A stretch of DNA of 64,000 bases, taken from contig VJWN01000004.1 in NCBI GenBank assembly GCA_007644065.1, forward strand, positions 1,364,001 through 1,428,000, given 5' to 3'. The notes below the pieces were generated by a model. That model was not told the origin of the DNA. It was given only the letters and a program-made list of their open reading frames with translations, and did not search any database. The stretch is from Margaritispora aquatica. Its lineage: Eukaryota; Ascomycota; Leotiomycetes; Helotiales; Discinellaceae. Numbering within the stretch: position 1 is the stretch's first letter; the number at the start of each line of letters is the position of its first letter. Positions 22,138 through 35,500 of the stretch are shown in pieces. Made by a program: the position numbers and the translations under genes.

Positions 22138-24152
22138 GACTTATCAATGTTTCGAAAATTCCAGTATTACACAAGCAGTTGGTTGAGTTACAAAATCGGG
22201 CTCTGTTGAGGTAGTCTGACAGAGCATCAGCTTACTGAGATCTTCGATGGTAGAGAATCCTTAGTATTAAATACTTACACTACTTGTTTCAATATATCAA
22301 TGATGATTTGCCAATGATCTTTGGTATATTCGCTGGGTATATTTCAATGGGCTATAAGCCAAACAAACTCAATGCGACGCAGAGGAATACCAGACCCCTC
22401 AAAGACCGAAATACAAGTGATAGCGAATGATAACGGGATTCATGGATATTAGGGACAGCAAGACGCACACAGAACAAACGGTCGCACCGGACGGGTGGTG
22501 ATGGGATGAATATGTATCTTGCGATCAACGTGGGGAATCGGAGCCGGGTCAAGACGTTGTACGACCACCAAGGTGACCGCGGGAGCAAAGTTCCTGCAGG
22601 CTTCGATCAGACCGTCACCCCAACCGCTTTCCCTTCTGCTTTCGATCAAGTATGGGATATGTTCAATAGCGAGTAGATATTGACTTTTGAGGAACCAGTC
22701 AGGAGAGTATCGCAAAAGCTTGGAGCTGGCGCAAAGTGGAAGATTTGAAAAGCTCGGCGGTTGAATGCGATTCTATATTGGCTCTTTCAACCCCAGATGT
22801 GATGCCTGTCTTATCAAGGCGCTAGAGCTAGATTTGCCGTTATCGCATGCAACTTGCAGGACGCATTGAATAATGGATATGTGCATGTGCATTTACTGTT
22901 TGTCCGGAGGAGCGGGGTCTTGCTTCTCAAGGTTCGTGGGAAATCGAGGTTTGGAATTGTTATACAGTGATAAAACCAGGTCTTTGAACAAGAGTCGGGA
23001 AAGGAAGAGATAGTAGAGAGGGAAGAGATATCCAAACAAGTTCACTGTAGGATTTTGGGGTCCAGAAGAGGTGAGCCGTTGTCTTGGTGGAGAGCATGAC
23101 GGCGGACCCGGACTGGTCCAGCCGGTAATAATTACCATTTCAATCTTACGAATGAGACGGTCAAGCGCCTCAAAAGGTTGTGATTCGAGCTTGGAGCTCA
23201 ACCAATGTGACGACGAAAGGCCTGGTCATTGGGTTTCCCTCACAAAGATGGGCGGTAAGGGATCATCGATGATTCGTCCCGCTGCGGTTCGCTACGGCAT
23301 GATCCTCTTCGTCTCTTTCTCCGCCCTTGCAGCCAGCTTGCAGAAGACGACAGGCGATCCACATGGAGGCCAGAGCGATCCTTGGCATCACATCTGTGAA
23401 GAACTGAGGACCGAAGAGGTTGCGAGCCTTGGGTTGAGATGGCGAATAAAAGTGGGTTGGGTGGAAAACAATGAATATCAAAGTTTCCGACTGCCATAAG
23501 AAGAGCTCTTGCCGCCGACTTTTTGGTTGCAATAGTGATGAGTGTATATTCTCTCCCTCCCAGGCTTCTCAAAGGACGGCTCGAATAGCAGTCAGCAATT
23601 CCTACTCACATCTCAACTAGATGTCTCGTGTAAAACCTACGCAAGTCAGGGCTCATCAAAGACATGTTTTGAAAGTCCAGTTTCCCGTCGAGAAAGCAAT
23701 GGAACAAATCGTACAGATGGTCACCTAGAATTGACCACAAAGCTACCAACCAGATGTTCCTTCTGGAGGTCAGATGGTCGCTGCACTTCCTCCCTGATCC
23801 CTTGCAGAGTTCCGACAACATGGTTGTTGATATAATTCGTTGGAAGAACTATGTTGATTTGGCTGCGCCTTGACTGCACTGCATTTGCAGATTCACACAA
23901 TCAGGCTAGATCAGCTTTGCTTTTCTTCTTGCAAGTGAAGCTGTGGAAGTTGATTAGCCTTTGTTGTCTCAAGCTGTGAAATACTGTAGAAAAGTGTGAT
24001 CTAGCCTCGTGGTAGAGCCTTACTGTGAAGACATCTGCCATTGGTCAAGTCTCTATTGCGGGAGTAGCCGTGGTTGACCCCACTAAAATTCTAAAATACA
24101 ACCTCATGCAACATCTTTGCTTGGGAATAAATAACGAAAGCAATCAGGAATC
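22138..24152. other. intergenic, about 2 kb, no gene supported
   Basis: This is the divergent upstream region shared by the ferric reductase gene (minus) and the RRP43 gene (plus). Both-strand short frames (for example 23071-23499) mirror each other and show no known domain. Confidence 0.45.
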
Positions 24153-25166
24153 ATGGCCTCCACAACGCCCCAGTCAACTCTATCTTTCCCAAGAGAAACT
24201 TTTGCCAAACTCTCCCCACATCCATATCTTTTGGCACACCTACAACCCTCCTCAGCTTCCTCAAAATCCTCTCGCGCAAACGGACGATCACCCACCCAAT
24301 TCCGACCGTCGCACATCAACAATGGCTCTCTCACACATGCAGAAGGAAGTGCAGTCGTACGGATAGGCGACACGACTGTCGTATGTGGCGTTCGGGCGGA
24401 GATACTGCTTGCGAGTGATGTGGGAGGTTTTCGTGACTCAGTTGAGCCTTCCTCGAGACCGGGATACAATGAAGCAAAAGATCTGGATCTTCTGGTGCCC
24501 AATATAGAGCTGGCTACTGGTTGTTCACCTGCATTTATGCCAGGCCAACCTCCAAGCACATTAGCGCAAAGTCTCTCGACAAGGATATACTCTTTACTAC
24601 ATTCTAGCAGCCTCGTGGATTCCGAAGACTTGAGAATTTGGTATCAGCCACCCGACCTCAGTGATCAAGACAAGATGGATGAAGATGATGAGGAACCATT
24701 GGAGCCGGAGGTCAAGGGATTCTGGACCCTCTACATTGACATTCTGTTCATCTCTCTTGATGGCAATCCATTCGATGCATCCTGGGCTGCTGTGGTGTCA
24801 GCTTTGAGGGATGTTAGATTGCCAAAGGCATATTGGGATCCCGATCGCGAGATGATCTTGTGTGAAGATGCTGTATCACAATCAAAAAAGCTCAATCTTA
24901 AAGGAATGCCCATTGCTGTCACTTCTTTAGTTTTCAGGGCTAAAGAACAGGAACGGAAGCACTGGATTTTGGTTGATCCTGACACATTTGAGGAGGGTTT
25001 ATGTGAAGAATCAGTAACGATTGTTCTAGATTGTGAAGGCGGAGCGACAAAAATCCTAGGTATTTCAAAGTCTGGAGGTACGATTGTCGGAATCAAGGAA
25101 ATGAAAGATATTGTAGGACTTGCTGAAAAGAGATGGACTGAATTAAGTCGGCTGTTGGCGGGTTGA
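24153..25166 (+). CDS. RRP43: exosome core subunit Rrp43 (RNase PH fold)
   Basis: This is a structural subunit of the nuclear and cytoplasmic RNA exosome ring, which threads RNA to Rrp44 and Rrp6. It is a single exon of 337 aa with a true ATG. The RNase PH fold is recognisable from SLTHAEGSAVVRIGDTTVVCG (about 59-79), LLVPNIELATGCSP, the dimer-core segment GFWTLYIDILFISLDGN, and the following ALRDVRLP block. Residues about 29-49 are Ser-rich, and an acidic insert (DKMDEDDEE) sits in the middle. No phosphorolytic catalytic signature is evident, as expected for this inactive subunit. Rrp42 or Rrp45 are the alternatives; the N-terminal FRPSHINNG context and length favour Rrp43/EXOSC8. Confidence 0.88.
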   Translation: MASTTPQSTLSFPRETFAKLSPHPYLLAHLQPSSASSKSSRANGRSPTQFRPSHINNGSLTHAEGSAVVRIGDTTVVCGVRAEILLASDVGGFRDSVEPSSRPGYNEAKDLDLLVPNIELATGCSPAFMPGQPPSTLAQSLSTRIYSLLHSSSLVDSEDLRIWYQPPDLSDQDKMDEDDEEPLEPEVKGFWTLYIDILFISLDGNPFDASWAAVVSALRDVRLPKAYWDPDREMILCEDAVSQSKKLNLKGMPIAVTSLVFRAKEQERKHWILVDPDTFEEGLCEESVTIVLDCEGGATKILGISKSGGTIVGIKEMKDIVGLAEKRWTELSRLLAG

Positions 25167-26312
25167 GAACTGGGAGAATTGTTGACTATATACCCGAAGA
25201 AGCTTGTAAAGACATCATTGTCACGAATAGCCAGTCAGACTGTATCTCTGGTCGGTTAATCAGGCTTGAGCTACATCATCTGAACGGGCCTCTGGCTCTC
25301 CCAACGTGGAGAGACAATTTTCAAAGAGCCTGTGATTAGTAGCTACAGTTGTCTGGCTCTGCTCTGGGAGTTTGATTGAGCCATAACAAGCGGCTGCTAA
25401 TAGAAATCATGTTAGCTCTCAGAGAACCTTCTCTGTTCATGTTTCAACTTAAACTCTGCTCCCGTACATTCATCAAATCTCTCAGACCATCTCAAGCCTC
25501 TTCATCTATAAATTGCCATTCCAATCCCTACCCCACACGCTTATGCGCTTATGCGATCTTCGGGTGCGTACATGATGATGCAAAGTAACACTACGTCGCA
25601 CTGCCCCCCTTGCACAAGAACTACCCCCAAGCTCCTAACAACCTCGACATCCTTAAAGACCGCGAATCCTTGTTTGCCTTTCCTCAACCTTCTCGCCTCG
25701 AGCTTCAGTCTCCGAAGTTAAAGTCGCAATTCCTCTGACTTGGGCAGTTGAATTAATTCCTATATTAGCCGATCACATGACTCTCCGTACATCCCTCAAG
25801 GAAGGAGCCTTTGTTTGGTGGCTGTGATTGCATTCCACACAAGTCATGACAAAGAGAAGGAGGCCTCAAGATGTGGTAATCATGGCGAGACATTCCGTAA
25901 GTTCATTCCTTTTCAGATGGTAGACTTTGTTCCAAGTGCATACTTTTCCTGGCTTGGAAGCTGCAAGCAAGCTAAATTCCACCTTGAAGATTTACTCGCC
26001 CTTTCATCAGTCATGCCAACTCATTCCTCACGGCTATCTTGTAATTCACAGTCCAACGAATCAAGCTGACCAACATACAGTCATCTGGATTCGTCAACCT
26101 ACAAAACACTTCCATACCATTCTCCAAATCACCATCAGCGTCACTACAAAGTCATCAAGATCTACTGCCCTGCATCTCCTCAACCACAAAAAGAATCGCA
26201 GTCTATTACTTCTATTCATACACGTTCTTTATACTCTCAGCTTCGATCTAGATTACAGTACTTGCAATCGCCCACCTTTCGAGATGAGAAAGTGCGATAT
26301 TGGAAAGACAAG
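25167..26312. other. intergenic, no gene seen
   Basis: This holds the 3' flank of RRP43 and the promoter and 5' leader of the SUR7-like gene. A pyrimidine-rich stretch near 26100-26240 resembles a transcription start region. A frame entering the SUR7-like exon from 26262 begins at TTG and was not used. Confidence 0.4.
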
Positions 26313-27529
26313 ATGTATTCTACGATTCTTCCAGGTTTGATGACGATTGTGACTTTCATTTTGACATTGCTATGTCTGATGGCTGGTCACAGCCCTCAGC
26401 TCATGCAGGATTATGCGCTATTGGGTGTCAATGTTACGGAGTTGAAAAGTGCGCATAATGCGAGCAAAAATACTGGATTGCCTATACAGTAAGAATTTTT
26501 AACCCCCTCTGTATCCAGAGAACTTCCGACATCCGGCTTTTACGAGGAATACAGTAGAACAGAGAAGGGTCATAACAAGTATCAGTCAATACTGACTACA
26601 ACCTACAGCGATAGTTATAATGTATTCATGCGAACACATTGCGCGGGATATTTCTCGCCTGGACTTCAACTCCCCCTTGTCTCCGTCACCTGCTCAAGAC
26701 CTGTCACATATGGTTTGTTGTCCCTAACCAGTCCCGTCTCTTACTATTCTTACATGATGTAGAGAAATTCGTACTCGGAGACTTGATTACAAACGACCTT
26801 GAATCGCCTCCCAGAAGTCCCGAGACTCTCACTTCTCTCAACTACCCGAATGGCATTGATACCCGCTTTATTGAGAAGTGTAAGCCCTTCAGTCCAGCGC
26901 TTATGTTTACCTTCCTGTGTACTGGAAATGGTGGCTCTTCAATAATGTCTCTTACATATTGCATAGCTTCCAAATGTGTAGGCGAGGAAAATAGCTAACA
27001 TTTTCACTTGAATGAACAGTCAACCCACAATTTCATGCTGCATTTGCAATGTACACCGTTGCACTGGCTTTCGTCAGTCTAGCTCTCCTCTGGGGGATCG
27101 TAGCATGCTTCAAAGGATCATTGGCGAGTAAATGTGCTACATGTACAGGAGTAAGTCACAATCCCGCCTTCTCTTATTCTATCACTTATCAGCCTCCACT
27201 CCCTCAAACTCGACTACCTATTTTTCTTTTACCATCAAGGCGCGTTTCACGCTTTACTTGCTACTCGAACTTCTACTAACATACCCATGAAGTCGGCAGC
27301 CACTTTCTTATTCATCGCTTCTGTCATAACAACAGTGGTTATATCCAAAGCCACATCTCACATCAATGCACTCAGCGCACCTAATATCACAGCTTCATAC
27401 AACTCCAACTTCTTGAAGCTCACTTGGAGCGCGTTTGTGGTGAATGGTTTATCTACGACGGCGTGGACCTTGGCAGCTGTGTTCAGTAGAGTTTATAGAG
27501 CAAAAAGTGTGAACGACCAAAGTGGGTAG
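26313..27529 (+). CDS. SUR7/PalI-family four-helix membrane protein
   Basis: This is a plasma-membrane protein of the eisosome or pH-sensing type. Five exons (26313-26488, 26609-26712, 26763-26879, 27020-27150, 27293-27529) with GT-AG introns of 120, 50, 140 and 142 bp give 254 aa. Topology: helix 1 about 5-24; an extracellular loop with N-glycosylation sites and two cysteines (C70 and C87, around YNVFMRTHCAGYFSP); then three helices at about 143-163, 178-196 and 222-240. The cytosolic tail is very short, unlike PalI/RIM9, so a SUR7- or Fmp45-like role is more likely. The join at 26879/27020 (IEKFNPQFH) was chosen because it preserves frame into helix 2. Introns are longer than in most of its neighbours. 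Confidence 0.8.
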
Positions 27530-30500
27530 AGCTGCTTGCTGGAGAGAACAGATTGGATGATGATCAGTCGAGTGATATTTGGAGGTATGCGTGATGTAGT
27601 GTAGTCGATGATTCTTGTTAGCTGTGTGCATATGGCTCATTTGACATAGAGTACTTCTTTCCGTGCGTTTGAGGCATATGCTTCATTGATTTATAGACTT
27701 TTAAGCGAGCTTTGAGATCTTCCAGGGAGTTTATTTATCAACGTTAGATGATCATTCTTCATTGCAGGAGGGGAATCAGTGCTTTTGCTATTTCCAGTTG
27801 ATTTTTGCTTCTAGAAACTTGCCGGATCATTGTTGGTGCGAGTATACGGCACTCAAATCTCTGTTCGATAAAGTGACAGTCCTCGTGCTTGCATCTTGCA
27901 TCTCAAGAGTTCCTAATTAGAGAAATATTTTTCAATAATATCAGCACTTGTTAACGCCTCAATCGTTCCCTACCCATTATTACTTCACCTTGGAAAAGAA
28001 TTCTAAGCACACAATGAAACGAAACAAATTTCAACATAGCCTCCCCCATCTCATGTCATCCCATCCCGCCCCCAAACTTCCAGCCATCTCGCAGCCAGCC
28101 GACTTACACGAACCGATCATGAAGATCAGACGATCCCGAGCCACCCATTAACATTCATCCCAAGCTCGCAGACGGTCCGCAGTAATCGTCCGAACTGAAC
28201 ATCATTCAGATCGATTTTAGCCTGTTTCTATTCTCCGACCACTCGTTTGATACTTGTATCCTAAATATATGCTCATGCCTGATCAACAAAAGCATGGTCT
28301 AGCCAAGTCGATATCACTGTCGGTCTTTCACTTGAGCAAGTAATTACACGTTCGATCGATCTTCCAATTCATGCTCTCCAGGAATCCAACATAACACCGC
28401 CATAACCGCTCACAGCAAAGTACGAAACACAACGTAGCATTCGCCCTCAATACATCCCTCCCTCGACTTTCAACACTTGGGTTCCCCTCCACCGGAACAG
28501 TGACCCATCCCATGTCACTGCATCCCAATTATCCCCGTGAAAACGACAAATATATCCTCAAACACTTTCATCCCAACCCATCCCAACCCATCACATCTCC
28601 ATCCAGCCTGAATCCCGATTCCAAGACTCACAAGGTCAGATGAGAACGGAGCCGTGGCATAAGAGACAAAGCCACGGGCAAGGAGGATGTTGTTTGAGAA
28701 TGACCTGACCACAGGCCGTTGCGTTTCAGAATCCCGCCTCCCGCATCATGATCGCCGCTGGCTTCCTCATCACATCACAACCTATCACACACTAAAGGTC
28801 TTAGTTCGTAGTTCTCTCCAACCGAGGCACATCCAGATCGGATCGCATGAGTTCACTCGACTCACAAACACTGACTTCAAGCGTTGTTCGTGGGGGGACC
28901 AAAGATACAGGGAGAGGAAGATGGGATGAGAATTCCCCTTGCTTGTATCCCTGAACTCGCTTAGCCATCATTTGAATGATCCAAGCGCAAGGTTGCATTA
29001 ACCGACTTGTTTTGTGCAAGGCCTGATGCAAGAATGATTGAAGAATGCAGACCTGATGTATGTCCTCACTCTATGTTGCTGTTTCGCAAATCATCTCATG
29101 TTGCAAAACTTGTTATGGATGCGCATATGTACCTACCGCTATCTCATGCACGACGGACATGCAGGATACCGTGCAGCTGTCATTGTTTCAGTATGTACTT
29201 GATTCTTCAGATAAAATTGGTGCTCGAAGCGTAATATTATTCTCACCGATCCGGTGGATACATGAAGCTACTATTGTTACCTTTGACATAGACCGCGTCG
29301 TCCAACATATCCAATTTGCACTGCTACTCAACGGCAGAATGGACTGTACTCGATAGCTTCATGCAAACAGACCAAGCGATCTTTTTAACATTACATCATG
29401 CTTTAAGCGCATTGAGAAAGATACATACCAAACCTCCCCCCCAAGGTGCCAGTGCGCAAGTGCAGGAACCGTAATTTCTGTTTCTTTTGCTACTCTCCCA
29501 TCTCGTACGGCACTCAGACAAACATCTTCATCTGTGCTCAATATTTCGGCTCTTCCTTGCCTGGCATTGCTTTGTTCATTTCATCAGAACCACGTCTCCC
29601 AAATTGCTTCACCGGCGTTTTGACAATAGCATAAGCAAGCGCAAATATTGCAAAAGCGCCGATGACCACGACCTCATATAAACACGAACACCTCTCAGAC
29701 ACCGAACATATCTTCCCTGACAATCCCTCATGCCTCATCCCTTCCTCAGTGGGACAAGGATGATCCCTCGAGTCTCTCATCCGATGTCTCTCTTTTGCGG
29801 CCACATATTGCTTTTCCGCGCGCAATCCGAATCACCTCACCTCATTACCAGCGATGACGCTGTAAGTGCTGTAACCGAGTTCACGCGATCGATCTCTCGT
29901 AGTTGTGGGCCCGGTGAGTGGACGAGACATGACTTAGACTTGCTGCACCTCGTCAGTACCGTACTCAGTTGAGGAATTGGGATCCAAGACATTTCTTTGC
30001 TTTTGCCTCAAGTCCCCACTTCTTCTTCCAACGACAACGGTAATGACTTCAACGTCAGTTCTTTAGCGGGGGATACGTTGCTGTACGCATGTGAGAATTA
30101 ACTGTAAATGATCATATGCAACTGTGGGGATTGTAAGATGCAGCGTGTACGGTATATTTCTAGATGTATTATATCATAGTCAATATAATATGCTCATCAG
30201 GTACAACACATGGTTGGTAGTACATTGCAGCGGAAGGGAAGGGAAGGGAACAAAGGGAGGAATAGGGCTGCACCTTACCTTACCATACATCCGCCTCACT
30301 CCCCCATCTCATCCCATCCAATATAAACCGCGGCTATACATACCTACATCGTGTATCCTCGCTCGCGATTCATGGCCTTAGCGCGGGGTTGATGCCTGCT
30401 TCCTGTTCTCTCAATCTTTAACCTTCCTGCGGCGAAGGCGCTTTGTTGCATTTCTAAGCACACCTCCAAACTGACAAACAAGGTTCGAGCCCACAATCGG

Positions 30501-31476
30501 TGACCGCGACGTCCATGTGATGGAACATCGACTTGAGTTTAGGTCTGAAGTATGGGACGAGTCTGTTGGGTTTTGTTATTAATTGCCTGACAGCTTCGGG
30601 CAGGGAAGTTCCTGGACTGGGTATCAGATGGGTGATGTGGTGGGATTATCGTGGTATCTTAAAATCTTGGTGATTATTTATCTGCGCTGTTTATACAACC
30701 TGTTAAAAGTTGAGATTATAGTGGTGTATCTATGATTGCTATTTGATAGCCTTTCGTCAGCTGTATGTGGCTCAAGAGAGATTACCTACTTACTTATGCT
30801 GAATCATGCAGAAGTCAGAGCACCAAGTTATCAATTGCAGAGGACTGAGTGAGTGACGGAAGTGATGACAAACACTGAAGTGCGAGTTTCACATCAAGGA
30901 TTCGGGGTGTTTATGACAAGCTTCTTGATTGTTGGCTCTCATTTATTCTACACTATTCTTTCTATCACCCGTCTTATCTCATACGTCTTGTGACACATCT
31001 CATTTTCCCTCTCACGCCTGGCATAATAGATCGAGTATCTCGTATCCATCACCGCTCATAGTAGCATAACCCCATTCCATCTAACACCCATCGATCTCGC
31101 GATCCAACCTTTGTGTTCCCCTATCCCCAAGAGCATCCATTCTCGCCCCAGTACCATACCAATTCCTTTCATTATTAAACGCCGGTTGTAAATGCAGATA
31201 CTGCCTGAGCAGTACATTATAACGATTTCCACCTCCGTAAAACCCAAGCGCCTTTTGATGCGTGTGATAACAACTAACGAACGGCGAAAGCCAGTCCCAT
31301 AAAACAATAGACACCGTGTATAATGGTCGGGTATCGAACAAAATTGACGACGAGCAGTCAACGCGGATAACAAAAGACATTTGTTGTGAATCGGACAAAA
31401 AACAAGGGAATAGTACTTTATACATTAGAACATGGTCTTCTCGCATCTCTCTGTAACTCGTTTCTCAGTCGCCGCG
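27530..31476. other. gene-poor interval, about 3.9 kb
   Basis: No frame with a recognisable protein on either strand. It contains small low-complexity tracts: ATCCCAACCC doublet near 28562, GGGAA repeats near 30235. It is the 3' flank of both the SUR7-like gene and the C2H2 gene. Confidence 0.5.
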
Positions 31477-32595
31477 CTAATTGTTGCCTTCGTAAGAGTG
31501 GCATCCACGTTCGTGACGCTTCATGTTACTGCGTACGCTAAAGGCCTTGCCGCATCCTTGATGGGGACACTTGAATGGCTTCTCGCCGGTATGCGAGTGC
31601 GAGTGGATTCGCAAACTGGAAGGTCTTGAGAATGCCTTGTTGCAAGTCTGACAAATATATCTATCTTGAGACTGAGGAAATGATGCCGCAGATGAAGGAG
31701 AGATGTAGTGGTGGTGTTGCCATGGGTTAGCTCCCGATGATGGTGTTAATGTAACCGACACAGGCATCAAGGTTGGAGGGAATTGCTGTCATTTGTTAGT
31801 ACTCGTCAAAACTAAAATGCTGGGAATCTCACCTGAGGAAGAGGCCTCTGGTAGTAGAGCCCAGAGATTTGTGACTGCGCGGGTGCTGGTTGCATGGGAC
31901 TTGGGTAATAAGAGCTCATTGATTGTTGGGGTGAAACAGTGTAGGCAGACCCGCTGTATGGAGATTGAGAATATGCCATTGTTTGTGCCGGCATCGATAC
32001 TCTTCGTTGAACTGAAGGAATGTGTTGACGTTGAGCATGTGGCTCAACGTTGTTGATCGCAGAAGGATTGAAGTAATAGCCTGGAGCTGAAGCGACAGAC
32101 TGAACAGAATATCCTGAATTGGAACCAGCTGATGGCGATTGACGACCATCAAATGCTGAATCCGATTGCATTGGTGGAGTGGGTGGAAGTGCTCCTCTTG
32201 AGCTCATTGCTGGGGATGGACCATATTGTTGGTGTCCCGACCCTGGACGGTATTCACTCTTCACTTGCTGTGCTGTGGTATTCGTCAGTGAATGCTTTCA
32301 AAGTGTTACAAGCAGCTAACTTACTTGATTGTGCTTGAGCTTGCTCTTCCGAATTTGTCAAGCCTAGAAGGCTTGAAATAGATGGCAAGGAACACTTGGT
32401 AGCCTCGTCAACTGGAGGAGATGGTGGTGGTTGAGGAGCCGAAACGTAGTGATATGAAGATGGGTTCATTTGCTGAGGTGCATACGAACTAGCTATCAGT
32501 GAAGATGCCATGTTTTGATGCGGTCTTGAAGGATATGGTTGGAATGGTTGTTCAATCTGTTGTCTGCCTGCGTGAACAAGACTAGAGAGGTTCAT
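31477..32595 (-). CDS. mtfA: MtfA-like C2H2 zinc-finger transcription factor
   Basis: This is a nuclear regulator; Aspergillus MtfA controls secondary metabolism and development. Three exons (32595-32325, 32272-31833, 31785-31477) with GT-AG introns of 52 and 47 bp give 339 aa. The N-terminus starts MNLSSLV and carries the short motif SLPSISSLLGL (about 72-82). The middle is rich in Gln, Ser, Pro and Tyr, typical of activation domains. Two adjacent C2H2 fingers sit at the end: finger 1 C282/C285/H298/H302 and finger 2 C310/C315/H328 with C332 or H333, joined by the canonical HTGEKPF linker. The order (LPSISSL motif, low-complexity middle, paired fingers near the C-terminus) is that of MtfA. 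The name is a family-level call from memory of the architecture. Confidence 0.82.
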
Positions 32596-35500
32596 GACCC
32601 AGAAACAAGTCGAAAATGAATAAGCTTGTAGTGAAGAGACTCGAGAGCGTCTAGAGATTTTTGAAATGACTGTTGATTGATGTTGATGGTGTTATTGATT
32701 AGGATATTAAGTTGAATTGTCCTTTGAAAGTTTCCAACGGCTCGAATATTTCACCCTGATGTCGATAGATACGCCTGCGAATGCAAGCCTTCAAAGGTGC
32801 GTGAGGGAACGATTCTATTTAATCAGATGGTCCCTAAGACGGTGTGTGGTAGATCAGTGTAAACCCACCATAGAGATCCTAGTAGGCTCCAGAACAGCAA
32901 ATGTTGTCACAAATTGTGTGGGTCGGCAACTCAAATGCCCCAAGCCTTGAAACCTTGCAAAATATTACTGGCAATGGTTGGGATAATGGGGGTGATCCGG
33001 AGCAGTCATGGGTATGAAAGTTTGAGGCCTTGCAACTGGTCCTTCGCCGCGTCCGCTCCGGCACTGCTCCTCGAAATGGAAGAGCAGAGGATAGGTTTCC
33101 AGGTTGTTCGAGGGAATGTTCAAGGATCTCTCAACGCCTGTCGACGCCGTTGCAACTTGCAAGCACCCACAGTGGAGTCACTGGAGGGGGGGCGCCCCCA
33201 AAGCAATGATATCGGCCGGTAAGGATCAGATGCTAGCACAATGCAAAGGAGCACGGAGGTTTATCCGTTCCAGGCGAACTCTTTCCAAGTCTTCAGGGCT
33301 TCCCTGCTTGTCACTTTGAGATGTTTGAGCCAGGATCTTGACAGCCAGCTAAGACCATATGAGACGAGGGGTGACGGAAGCTCAGAAAGCTGGGACTGGG
33401 AGGATCTGCTTGCAAACTTCTTTACTGCTCTCTCTCCTCTCGATCGCTTGGTCCCATCCGGCAAATCTCTCCAGTGGATGGCCCTTTTTCAATCCTTCTC
33501 CTTGCAACCGATATGGAACAGCTATTTCCTGCACCCACAAACGTAGTCCACACCGAGCTGATTCCAATGGTTTTATAAAAGTCGATCATATAATGCCCCA
33601 ATAACCTTAGTCTTCCTATTGTTTGTTCGGTTTATGGTCTGCTTTTACCAAACCATTAATAAACTGCAAAGTGGTTGAAAATCCCTTCACCCAGTCTCCT
33701 TACTACCGAATATAACGTACAAGCAAGTGGCCTGGGTTGAGGCGATAAGATTGCAGTTTGGGGTATATTGAATGAAATTCTCGAAAGCGGCAAATGAATC
33801 TTATCCGATCCTACCCTGTCCCCGATCAGCGTACTGGGCGTCTGGTCTTGCTCGCTTCGAGGTTGAAAGGCCCGTGGTAACAGCCAGGTTGAGATGATAA
33901 CTGCAAGGTTCTTGCGGCGGGACATGGAAATGCAAAGTATCGTCAGAACATTGGATGAGTCCTTGACTCTGACGATTCAATGCAGGTTGCAGTCTTGAAT
34001 CGATATTATGTATGATGCACTGTGCTGCGGGCAGCGGGAGGGAGGAACAAGGAGGAGATTGATGTGTGTGTGGTTAAAGAGACTCAGGAGGGAAAGTAGG
34101 CTAACAGCCTCCGTATGTTGGAGTTTGGTAAGATGTAAATAAGCAGTGAGAAGGGGGGTGGCAGATCTTGGTCATTTACATAAGGAACTTTGTGACCTCC
34201 ACTTGACACAGTTGAAGCCGCCGTGGCCGCCTTTGAAGGAAAGCTCCGGTGGAATCGTGGAAAACTGGAAATATGGAGCTTGAGGCAAGAAGAACCGCAG
34301 CTAGAAGTTAAGCGTTGTAGATCTTTGCTCCCATCAGTGTCTGACAGGAAACGGGCTTGAGATCGTCGCTAGACGCGAGAACCACTTGAGAACTGCCATG
34401 CTAATCCGTAGCCTATCTTGTCTCATAGAACAGCTAGATAGCCTCTAGAACGCTGTGAATCGCTGCGATCGCCCATCTCCTCGCGGGTTCCCTCCTGTCA
34501 ACCACGCTGTACGGGCCGCAGCAAGAGCACGAAAGCCATGTTGTCACCGTTGGTATCGAACCCGAGGTATGGGACACGGGATAGTGCTTGATGCCGCACA
34601 ACAAATGACTTCAAATACATTGATCGTCATTGCGCCTCGCAGGTTTTCTGGGAAAAGAAAGGGAAAATTCCTCGTGAATGTCGTGACACTTTACCAAATT
34701 CAATAGTTGGGTGTGTTGGAGGTCAAAGATCCAGCAGAAAAGCATCGTCGCGATACGATGACCGCTCTGAACGCTGAAGGTTTGCCAAGAGCACCAGTGA
34801 CTTGTCTCCTTTGGGATTAAATCCCGTTGTCTAGTGCCATTGAGCTGAACTCCTTCTCTTCCTTTTCCCATCACCTTTCCCATGAAAATCTTTAATCGAT
34901 ATATCGATACTAAAGGCATTTGGTATCAGCAATATAGTGGCTGAATTCTCAGGGACTTCAATGCTGAATGTTCTCATGTCCCTTCTCTCGCACACACTCG
35001 CACTCGCATTCCGCTTGGGCTATCCACTCATCTATTTGGCTGACCCTCTCCGGTTTGGGATGTCCCCTCCCTGGCAAAGGCTTTTTGATGGCTTAAGTGC
35101 ACACGAGTCTTTTCGGTTCCATGATCCTTGAGCGCATCGAATGCCAGCATGGGCGATGGGATGGGATGGATGGGGTGGGACCAACCTGGCTGTGTTGAAG
35201 CGTGTTGGTTGACCTATCGAGTCGAGTCGGATGCCCATGTTTTCTCTTCCTCTTCCCCTGTCCAGTGAGTGTTCTGGCATGTTCACCATGCACTGCCCTT
35301 GTTGTCATCCCTGAGAATCTTTTGCAGATGAGCTAAAAGCGCCATGTTGATCCCTGAACTCGGGTAATGCAGATCACAGCAAGTGACAGGTGTGGCCTGG
35401 AATATCCAGGCTGATTCTCACGATGCTGAGTGGCAGCAGCCATGGAAAGGCTTCGTAAATCAAAACCATGTCAGTTCATCCCTCCCACGAGCATTTGGAC

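Noticed and set aside
30483..30493. GGTTCGAGCCC, like a tRNA T-loop
   Set aside because: No matching acceptor stem, D-arm or anticodon arm at the right distances on either strand.
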